Origin: Cristatella mucedo
Lineage: Eukaryota; Bryozoa; Phylactolaemata; Cristatellidae
Reading direction: 5' to 3'
NCBI GenBank assembly: GCA_009760855.2
Contig: WPIO01000060.1
Coordinates: 2,354,001 to 2,418,000, forward strand
DNA length: 64,000 bases
In this document: positions 54,791 through 64,000 of the stretch, piece by piece
How positions within the stretch are numbered: the stretch's first letter is position 1
Layout: each line of letters starts with the position of its first letter
Position numbers and translations under genes: made by a program
The notes under the pieces: generated by a model
Told to the model about the DNA's origin: nothing
The model's input: the letters and a program-made list of their open reading frames with translations, nothing else
Database searches by the model: none

Positions 54791-55470
54791 ATATAATTGG
54801 GTAATACAAAGCAAACGTAATAAGTTATAATAGTTGTTACTTGATTATAACATTAACTCGTATCAAGGACAGCTTTTGCTCTGCAGGGTTTGGACGGAGG
54901 AATGCGCACGAGTGTTGCTCAGCGGTACCACCTGCTTTCTGCTTCCTTCTCGCTAGCTCTGTCGTTCGAGCCTCTCTTCTTATTACTTTGCATCCTTACA
55001 CTGCCTCATCGATCGCTACTGGCTCCCACCCAGGCTCCAGCCGCAATGTATTTATCACAAGCGCGTCGCCCACATCCAGTACGCCTCATTGTCAGGTGGC
55101 CATATGGCGGTGGAATTAACGCCGAGAAGCGCTGCGAGCGAGTAGCTGGATATCTAGGCAGAGGAATAGCTCGCGAGTATATATCGAACTCATGTGCGAT
55201 GCGACTGGAGCGGATGCCCTGGGAGAACGTGCGCAAGTGGAATGACTGAATAGCCTGCTGTCTAGACAGCTTACGTGGGCCGAGTTCGCCTATCCCTGAA
55301 CTAATGACTAGCCAAAATATGTGACATTGGTGCAGTAAGCTGTACGCTAAGACATAATCGATCAACGGCAACTAATCCTGGAGTAGAATCTCAATAGATT
55401 GTGCTACTGGGAGCGGTGGTCGCCAGATCTGCAGTCAGAGGAGCAAGCAGATTGAGCGAGCCGTGTGCTC

Positions 55471-55471
<1 letters not shown>
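54791..55471. other. No gene identified
   Basis: Frames of about 90-120 codons overlap on both strands with no domain. Confidence 0.3.

Positions 55472-55565
<94 letters not shown>
55472..55565. repeat. (GA)n microsatellite
   Basis: Perfect GA run of about 94 bases. Confidence 0.97.
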
Positions 55566-55568
<3 letters not shown>

Positions 55569-56155
55569 CAGCTGAGAGTAGCTAAGAGTAAGGGTATGTG
55601 GGAGAACGAGCGAGGATGTGAGAATGCAGAGGAAGATTGAGACGGCCCGCCCACAGCTCGGACGCGTTGGAAGAACGCAAGCACTCCGCCCAAGCGCACA
55701 GCGGCGGCTCCACGCCTCGGGGCCGCCGCTGTGCGACGACCCAGAGACTTCTAATACACCGCCGCCTCTAGGGATAAGCAGCGAAGGGCAACTAAGACTG
55801 CGAAGTGTGGTAAACGCGAACGTCCTGGTGTCTGCCTAGGCTTGGCACTAGATAACGATCAGACGGCGGCCTCGGTCAGGACGAATCGACGCCACAGCAG
55901 GCCACCGCAGCCGCCTCGACAACGCCGCATGCCTAGTACCGTCGGTTGTTCGCGAATGCAAGTTGGGTTTGGGGTGCGCAGTAGAGCTAGCGAAAGACCA
56001 GCAGCGCAGCTGAGGCCGAGGGGCCACAGATCGTGTCTCTGGCGCACGTGCCCGTGTCTCTGGCGCACGTGAAGCGAAGTGTGTATATTTGGCGGAGAAG
56101 AGGTAGCTCAGCTTCGAGCCGCGACCGCCGCGTAACGCGATAATAACATATATTA

Positions 56156-56480
<325 letters not shown>

Positions 56481-57244
56481 CCGCCCTGCGAAGGAGTTAC
56501 CGAGACGCTAGATAGGCTTGCCGCACGGTCGCTGCCGCCGCCCAGGAAGGGGGCTAAAAAAGGCGATGCAGGCAAGGCCACAGCCTCCTCTGCTCCGCTC
56601 GGTGGGAGGGTACGGCTCCTGCAAGGAGCGCAGATCGTGCTCGGGCCGGCGTCCAAAAGGAAAGTTCTCGTGGTTAAAGAAGTAGCACCGACATCGCTCG
56701 TATCTTACGAACGAGTTCAAGCCGCTGCGCTGCGCTGCAATGGTGCTGATCTCGCAGCGCACGCGAGCGTGCCTGCAAGCGAGGCTGCAAGCACTCGGCT
56801 GGCCTGGTTTCCGAAATAGCGAGGCCCAGTGTTAGCCGAAATTTTGATACGAACATCCTTAAGAATGATTGTTTAAGACAGGCTAGTCCTAGAAGCTAGA
56901 ATTGCGATCGAACTAATATATCGGTCTACGTTTAACGATTTCCGCTTCGCTCCGCATTGCTTTTGCTTCTGTTAGAGACGTAAGAGCAATCGCTCAGCTG
57001 AAAGACACTTTTTCACGTGTTTTTCCGTGCAATCCTGCCACGAACTCGTTAATTCTTGGAGTTAAAGGCACGCGAGACGCTTCTGCGAAGATGGAAGCTT
57101 CGCGGACACGTCGGAATAACGTCACCGCCATTCTGTACGGCGATAATTTTTCCGGCGTCGTAATGGTTATTGTCGCAGAGTTTAACGACATTTACTTACG
57201 CCTGCACCTCCACGAAGCCACGAGGACAAAATGATGTTACTTTG
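56481..57244. other. No gene identified
   Basis: Short frames only, in mixed GC sequence. Confidence 0.3.
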
Positions 57245-57700
57245 GAGAGTATTATTTAGCTCGCTCGAAATATAAGCGGCTTTCGGTGCGTCTATGGCAG
57301 CCAATTTACTTCATCTTACGCAACGAGGAACGAGTGAGAAGCATAGTCGAGTCAGGAAGGCAGTCGAGCAGAACCTGAATAGCATGGAAGTAGCAGCTCA
57401 GTACGACTTAAAAGCATGTACCACTGTCGGCAGCAGAGAGAAGATGTGCGGGTAAGGGCCGTGGAAGTGATTTCCACAGACGACTTGCAGAGCAAAAGCT
57501 ACTGTCACCAAAACAGCCTTTAAGAGAAGGGTCGGAACGGCTAATTTATCGTACGCAGAGGACCCGAGGGCACGAGAAGGCTGAAAATGGCGCACCAGTT
57601 CAACTAGGCATGAATGCCCCAAGCCAGGGGTCAAGCCTTGTTGGTCATGTTGGTATGAATGCTGTTCCGAATCCCAAAATCGACTGGGGACCGTCATCGC
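57245..57700 (-). mobile_element. LINE lineage 2, antisense 3' fragment
   Basis: The + strand shows the reverse of the lineage 2 end: aagcggctttcggtgcg, ttacgcaacgaggaac and cgagggcacgagaaggctga. Confidence 0.75.
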
Positions 57701-59284
57701 AGCTTCTTTGACAAAGGAGACACGCGGCTGAACCTCTCGGATTTGTCCACCAACTTTGCAGTCGTGTTTGTCACCAGCAGGCAGAGGCCTAATGACTTAG
57801 TTGGTAGCCTGCCGAACTGTTTACAGCCTAGAAAAAACCACGGAGCTCGTAATATTTTTAATCAGCCGCCACCCACGGTGAACGGCCAGTAATCTTAGAC
57901 AATGATCAATTTCGATGTCAGCTGTGGAAGTGGTTTTCTTATTGATGTTGTTTTCAAAAGTGAAGTAGTTATCAGAGCGGACGCCTACGCTCCAAGCACG
58001 TGACGGTGGTCCACTAGAGCATATCAATTTGAACCCCCAAGTCTGCGTGTCCAACGGTGCGCTTAGCCATAACCTGCCGGTCTGCAGGGTCAACGCACCG
58101 CGGGGCAACGAGGCGGCAGCGAAAGAGTTCGCTAAAAAAAATTCCATCGCCGGGAGCTCGAAATAGGAATGCGCTCCGACAGGGAAATGGGCGCTATCGT
58201 GCGATCACTTGAGTTGCCGCCCTATTCTTGGACCGACGAGTCGCGCGTCTCTGTCACTCCTTCATGTTTGGTTTGTCGTTAGCTAACCGCCACTTATCCG
58301 ATTCCATTCTCGTGTCGATCTGCCAGCGCATGTTTGAGCGACAGAGCCTTCGGCAACCGGCTCTTTCCGGTGACCAAGAGTGCGGCAGCTTTTACCCCCC
58401 CAAAGAGCTGCTGTAGCAACCAGCGCACGAAGCTGCCGCCGCAGAAGCTTCTTCCGGCAGCAGCAGCCGAAGCAACTCTGCTCGCCGGCTGAGTCCCGCA
58501 GCATCGAAGCCAGCAGCCGCAGCGAACCATGCGCAGCAGCGCGGCCCTCAGCACGTATCACTCAGCATTCTGGCGCAAAGCTGATTCGGACGCGCTACAG
58601 AGTGGGTGCCGACGGATTGGCGCACGGAGAGCGCGTCTCCTCCGTTCGGCGGCAGCAGCAGCCGCCGCTCGTGTTTGGTTCGGCGGCGGCGGCGCCAGGA
58701 GGTTCGTTGGCGGCCTTTTCGGCGCTCGAGACTGCGATGTCAACTCAACAGGCCGCGGCCATTACCGAGTAGGACGTCAGCAGCAGCGCGGCTAAGCGAG
58801 TACGGACGAGATGCGCTAGCCGCATGAGCATCTACGTCGGCTGCGGCCAGCCTGCAGCGCCAATGTCGCATTAGAGCTGGCAGCGCCCTCGCCCGCGAAG
58901 AAGGAGCCCTCCTCAAGAAGCCGACACTACTTTGAACGCGAGAGAAAGTCCCCATCCTGTAGCGCTCTTCCAATGTCTGCTGCACGTCGGAGGCGCTAGC
59001 TATTACGGTGCGGGGGAGGAGGCGTTCGGAGGTAACGCGCCACCGTGCGCCAATCGCACGCCACTCCGCAGGCGTCACTGACTAGCCATCGAAAACTGTA
59101 GCGTCACCAGGCGTGTCACACCGACGTCAGCGAGCGCTTCGGGCGTCCCTTCGTCGTCGTCGCCTGGCGACTCGGCGCCCCTTAATCATAGCAGAGGTAC
59201 TGCCTAAAACAGTGATTTATGAGCGTGCTATTTATTGCATAAGAAACGTCTACTACCCACTTTTCGTCGGTGCATGTAAGAAAA
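57701..59284. other. No gene fixed; GC-rich patch at 58,300-59,100
   Basis: Several overlapping frames exist around 58,380-58,830, rich in Ala, Arg and Gln, with no domain. A CpG-rich patch could mark a promoter. Confidence 0.3.
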
Positions 59285-59425
59285 GGTCAGCTGATTTAGC
59301 AGCCTCATTTGTGCAGCTGCGGAAGAGCCTCAGCGGAAATTTCCGCTACTGGGAGCGAGCCCGCTGCACGGATGGATTGATCGAACTCACGAACCGGATC
59401 GCGAAGAGCCGCCCTAAAGAAGTTA
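59285..59425 (-). mobile_element. SINE family A-like, degraded
   Basis: The reversed 3' end gtcagctgatttagcagcct with cggaagagcctcagcgg is clear; box B is worn. Confidence 0.55.
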
Positions 59426-59491
59426 TTAGGGCGTACGTTTACTACTCTGCTTACGGTTACTCTGACTGCGCCGGTCGAATCGCTTAAAAAA

Positions 59492-59655
59492 CACTAGCTG
59501 ATTTAGCAGCCACTTTTGTATAGGCACAGAAGACCCTTTCCATGGCTATCGCCACCCCTGGCAGCTGCAATAAAAAGTCGCCCACAGCAGAATTCGAACC
59601 CGCGACTTCAGCCTCGATAAACAATAGCCTTATCTGGTGTGCCGTCGCGGCTCGC
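59492..59655 (-). mobile_element. SINE family A
   Basis: Reversed: ctagctgatttagcagccac, ggctatcgccacccc, box B complement agaattcgaacccgcgac. Confidence 0.7.
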
Positions 59656-60954
59656 CTCGTTTGTATAAACTATCGAAGCGTGCTTGAGCGTGTATTTTGC
59701 AATATAATCCACAGAAAGCAAGGTCTCAGTGCCGATGCTGTAAAGCTGAATCGTCGCAGCTAAGGCGCTGCTTCGTGCTATTTCGGGTATTTCTTTCAGA
59801 TAGGCATTTTCCCTCGCAGCTCACCCTCACGCTGCTTCCTGGCAAACGCCGAGAGCTAGGCGGCGCATTCGCCGAAAGCGGTAGCGTTAGCAATGGTGGG
59901 TGCTGTCAGAACTCGTAATACCATGGTAAACGGGAACTCTTAAAACTCCTTACGTACTCTTTCTACAACGGCAGGGCGCTCGTTCTCAGAGCACCACGTG
60001 ATTACTGGCTAACTGCATCGTTCAGTATCCTTCAACACTTCTCTGAGCATGGGAAGTGCGGCCACTGTTGTGGTCACCGGGGATTGAACAACTTCAAGCT
60101 TCAGAGGCATGGTGACTTTTTCATAGCGGCAATTTCGCATTTACCAGGTCCAAGGCTGCTTTATCACAGAGTCAGACTGAAAATTTACAGCATAATATAG
60201 CGTAATTGTGTTTGATTGAGCTGACCCGAGTCGGCACAGGAAAATAAACCCCTGCAATATATTCTCGTGTCTAGCACCGTCCAACGTAACCGCAATTTTA
60301 CAGGGAAGCCACAAGAGTGGTATTGCATTGCATTTAAGAGCAGCTAGCTCTGAAGGGTCGCTTTATTGTAGCTCTGCTTTTAGGAGTCAGCTCATGATTA
60401 CGTATGGTGCAGAACAGCTGCGTAGCTCCCTCAGAATAATAAATAGTATCTATAGGCTCCAGTAAGGCAATCCAGTGACGGCAACAATATTTTTTATTGC
60501 TGACTGCCATTCCAGTTTGCTAGGCTGCAATGGAATACGCATAACTCTTTGGTAATTCGCCAGCAAGTGAAACATGCAGGATTTATACGATCATCTTAGA
60601 CAGGTGCTTTCGAGAAGGAAGGCATCGCAGTTAATCTTTCAGAGTACCCATGTGATCATCATTGCAGTCACACATTACACATTTTTACACTGGCTGCGTC
60701 AGCTGGCTCGGCGTGACCTCGGGACGTGACGTGTTCGCCCAAACTGCTTCGTAGAATCTGCCTTATAGTATCTGCAATACCTTTCGGACCGTTTGCAACT
60801 GCATATGGCACGAAGCAAGTCATTTTTCCTTATTTTTAGGAGACTTGCACATCATTAAAACCCGTATGTCACCTCACAACAGTTTCTGTTTTCTCGAGCA
60901 AGCTTGGATTTTTAATTTTAGATTAGCTCAGATTTTTGGCTGCCGGGGTATGTC
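59656..60954. other. No gene identified
   Basis: Only short frames; no repeat recognised. Confidence 0.3.
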
Positions 60955-61100
60955 ACGTATATTATTCATTTTGTTTGTTTATCAAGCATGATTTTACTTA
61001 CCATTCAATTGCATTACCCTTTGCAGCAAATGTAAAGCGCCTAGAAAGAGACTAAGTTCTCTGGGGGCGCTTTATCAAGTGCATTATTATTATTATTAAA
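60955..61100 (+). mobile_element. LINE lineage 1 3' tail, well preserved
   Basis: aaatgtaaagcgcctagaaa, gagactaagttctctggggg, cgctttatcaagtgcatta and (tta)n. A good reference for the tail hairpin. Confidence 0.8.
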
Positions 61101-62370
61101 GATCTGTACAAGTTGCCGACTAGTATGTAGAGCACGGATAGCTCAAATCGCAGCCTACATTAGTACATCTAGGCCTACGAGATCTAGGACCACATTGACT
61201 CAAGGAATGCCGTTGAAAAGCGACGACAGAAGAGCTCTGCTACACCCTAAGGAGAAAGGTTACAAGTTATGCTACCTCTTAAAATGTGACCAACGGCTGG
61301 ACTAATAAGCAAAGTATGCGAAAGTTCTGCAATGTCGCTTCGACGCCAGCAGTAAGAAGTGTGTAGACCCCGACCAGCAGGTCTGTCAAGGCTTGTCCAG
61401 GAGCTGGGAGCGATGGAACAAACTCAGTGCGCTCAATTTCGAGAATCAACTGAATGCTTGATGGCTAGCACGAGATGTGCAAAATCCCTGGGGCTTTTTG
61501 GGTGAAGGCCTGAAAACTTGCCGAATGTAGTTTCACAGAGCTTTGCAGGTAACTTCTGTCTCCCGAGGGAAGGCCCATCTCGTGACAGGGAGCCAGCATA
61601 AGCTCAGCAGTGCTCTTGGCATCGATACAGACCGATAAGAAAAACTCGTCACGAGAGCCGAAGGCCAGCCACTTTAACAAGCTACAGCTAAACTGGGCTG
61701 CCGACTGCAAGCAGAAGCGATTTACAGGCCGCCACTGTCTGTAAGCTGAGCTTCTTCCTGTTTCTGTCCTGTCAAGCTCGTCCTATTCGTCAGCCGAGGG
61801 CAGATGAGATTACAGCTGTTCACGATTGCTTTGTCTCAGTGCCAAAGGAGGAAGTTATGTCAATCTAGCCAGTGGCCTGGCACACTTCCATTCATGGGCT
61901 TGCGTTGCCATACGGGAGTCCATCGTGCCGATCGCTGACTAAGCTCGGTCGCTCATAGCTAGAAAGCGATCAGCAGTTCTAGCATTACACTTGGGGTGAG
62001 GAGGGGGGGGGGTAATATATATATATATATGAGGTCTTCAAACAAAAACTTGAGCTATCTGCAGACTGTGAATCAAACGCCAATTGCCACGACGAGCAGC
62101 AGCCACCACCGAGCCACAGCTGCTGACCAGCGTGTGCAGGCGCAGTGTGTCTGAGAGCGTGCAGAGGCAGCGAGTACGATTGCTGCAAGTCGCCCCCTAG
62201 GTGCCTCCCAGGACGCTACAACCCGTAATGGAGCAAACCAGACAGCAGTGTCAACCCACATCACTCAACAGCAGCTGGCAGGCCGACAGCTAGACATGGG
62301 TACCATAGCCAGCTGTGCTGCATTTCTGAGGCTTCGATAGTGTATTGCTGGCTCGAACCTCCGGCTATCA
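61101..62370. other. No gene identified
   Basis: Contains a G10 run and a short (TA)9 run near 62,000-62,030. No exon was supported. Confidence 0.3.
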
Positions 62371-62374
62371 GGAA

Positions 62375-62460
62375 TCGGCTGCCCGACCAATCAAAGTTCG
62401 GCTGCTCGAACAATCAGGCTACAGCTGCTCGACCGATCAGAGCTCGGCTGCACAGCACCT
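62375..62460. repeat. Short imperfect tandem repeat
   Basis: Three to four units related to gctgctcgaccaatcagagc. Confidence 0.55.
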
Positions 62461-63069
62461 GCCGCTGCCTTGCTCAGCCAGCAGCACCCAGTCGACCGGG
62501 TGCAGAGGCACTGCTATTGCTTCAAATGGACTCGTTCAAACTACCCCAGTACTGTACATCGATACTCTTTTAGATGAAGGTTTAGAAGGTTTGCAAACAT
62601 CTGAGGGGACGTTGCAGCGGCACCACACTTCCAGGCTTACCGGCTGCCTACTCACGACTGGCCAGAGCACACCACGGCCGTTCTCAGGCATGGCGGCAGT
62701 GTGCCACGCACGGCAGCTTCGAACTGCACAATATTTTAACGCTGGGTAAAGAAGCAGGTCGATTCAGTCATCACCGAACTTCAAACAAGATAAGTCAAAT
62801 GGACGAAGAATTAAAGTACTGCCGGCCGGCCACCTGCCTGCCGTCTTAGCTGCCAGCCGCCTAATGCTTGTTTGGCATGAATAGAACACCCGGGCTGTCA
62901 CAGATCACGTCACAGTCGCAGTCCCATTCTTCACACGTCGCAGTCTCAGTACCACTCTTGGCGTCAGCAGCAGGTGCAGATTCCAATGCTCCTTCAAAGT
63001 CTGTCTTCTAAAGATTATCTGCTAGGGTCTGCTGCCCGAAGGCAGCCACTCGTGACCGACACGCTTTCG

Positions 63070-63261
63070 TCAGAGCTGCTGCTGCTGCCGCTTCAGGCCG
63101 GCCAGCGCCCACTGGCTGCGCTCAGTGTGGCTGCATACGTCGACGTACTCCTTCACCAGCTCGTCAAAGCCCATTCCCACGGACTCGAGTGCCCGAAGCT
63201 TGTCGTTGCATCGCAGCAGCTCGAGCTCCTTGTCGGCCATATCCTGCTCCAGGTGAGCCCT
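63070..63261 (-). CDS. Terminal exon, HAUS augmin-like complex subunit 4 candidate
   Basis: This - strand exon ends at TGA 63,070. It encodes a charged helical segment: HLEQDMADKELELLRCNDKL, then ESVGMGFDELVKEYVDV and ERSQWALAGLKR. The last pattern (G-x-x-F-x-x-L-V-x-E-Y ... x-x-W-A-L-x-x-L) is what is expected at the C-terminus of HAUS4, part of the augmin complex that nucleates microtubules from spindle microtubules. The 3' splice acceptor (ccacgtgcag) lies at 63,262 and the reading phase fits the exon at 63,608. The assignment is from memory of the family pattern. Confidence 0.55.
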   Translation of the reverse strand, partial: RAHLEQDMADKELELLRCNDKLRALESVGMGFDELVKEYVDVCSHTERSQWALAGLKRQQQQL

Positions 63262-63379
63262 GCACGTGGCAATTGATGGAGAAATGGCCGACACCCCGAG
63301 GCATAGCATCATCACCGGGCAACTGGCCTGGTCCGGCATGCAGTCACGTGATGCACGTAAGCCAAGCCAAGGTCACCGA

Positions 63380-63582
<203 letters not shown>

Positions 63583-63607
63583 GGTAATCCAAGGGCAGGA
63601 AGCTCAC

Positions 63608-63676
63608 CCGACTTTCCTCAGCGCCTCCACAGACTCTTTCGTGTAGGTCTCATCCAGCACTTGCAGCTCGACGACT
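63608..63676 (-). CDS. Internal exon, HAUS augmin-like complex subunit 4 candidate
   Basis: This - strand exon has a good donor (gtcgg then gtgagct at 63,607) and an acceptor (ttctcatag, ending at 63,677). It encodes VVELQVLDETYTKESVEALR, then KV. Its last codon is completed by the next exon, keeping one open frame into HLEQDM. The Y-(T/S)-x-E-x-V-x-x-L-R pattern before a long helix fits HAUS4. Upstream exons would lie beyond 63,700 and were not found. The intron between the two exons is about 346 bp. Confidence 0.5.
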
Positions 63677-63689
63677 CTATGAGAAATGT

Positions 63690-64000
63690 GAGCCGGGTTC
63701 GCTCAGCGCACCTTGCAACCGCATGGGGGGAGGAGGAGGCGGAGGGCCTCATGGCCAGCAGCTATCCAATCATTTTTGCCATGCCTGGTTTCGTGGAAGA
63801 ATGGCTACAAGCATCATGCAATTGGCTGTCTCATCCATGAGTGCAGTCGTGCGCACGTATCGCTTCCTCACTGGTCCTCACTGGCGACCGCTTTGCACAC
63901 TGCTTACTTCCGTTTGGATGATTGTAAGTGACCCCCTGCCGGGCTGCCCAAAAACCCCCCATTGATGTCCACATGTAGAACCCTCCCTCCCCCTCCAGAA
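63690..64000. other. Intron or upstream sequence, nothing seen
   Basis: Short frames only; G- and C-rich runs. Confidence 0.3.

Overview
The window is nuclear DNA of an animal, about 64 kb, in two unlike parts. Positions 1 to about 19,150 are AT-rich and hold a decayed, integrated double-stranded DNA virus or transposon of the Polinton/Maverick (adintovirus-like) type. Positions from about 19,300 to the end are ordinary metazoan DNA: GC-rich patches, many broken LINEs and tRNA-derived SINEs, and long microsatellites. The species cannot be named from the sequence. A metazoan host is supported by CR1/L2-type LINE reverse transcriptase fragments, tRNA-derived SINEs and two exons that look like the augmin subunit HAUS4.

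The viral element, from left to right: protein-primed family B DNA polymerase (enters from the left edge, + strand); a short run of small + genes including an acidic protein; three - strand genes with tail-fibre-like repeats or beta-rich sequence; a + fragment with a parvovirus-type phospholipase A2 motif; - strand genes for an unknown protein, an adenovirus-type cysteine protease and a zinc-ribbon protein with a 27-bp tandem repeat; then + genes for the packaging ATPase, two minor-capsid or core candidates, a coiled-coil core protein, the major capsid protein, a PD-(D/E)xK nuclease and a fibre-like protein; a - strand Cys-rich protein; a + retroviral-type integrase; and two - strand genes at the right end (a two-helix membrane protein and a Cys-rich 204-residue protein). 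Nearly all of these carry stops or frameshifts. The capsid gene has been hit by a SINE and then a LINE, so this is a fossil in the host genome. The left end and both terminal repeats were not seen.

A TATAG motif lies 1 to 8 bases before many viral start codons on both strands. In two places divergent start codons share one short AT-rich spacer. This looks like the element's own promoter signature. Together with gene overlaps it helped choose starts.

The host part has at least two LINE lineages and two SINE families. One SINE family shares its 3' tail, a nested hairpin, with one LINE lineage, which suggests that LINE mobilised it. The best host genes are a 578-residue single-pass membrane protein on the - strand (42,243-43,979, intact) and the last two exons of a HAUS4-like gene on the - strand near the right edge. 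The rest is repeats, satellites, a diverged 0.7-0.85 kb direct repeat pair and stretches in which nothing could be recognised.
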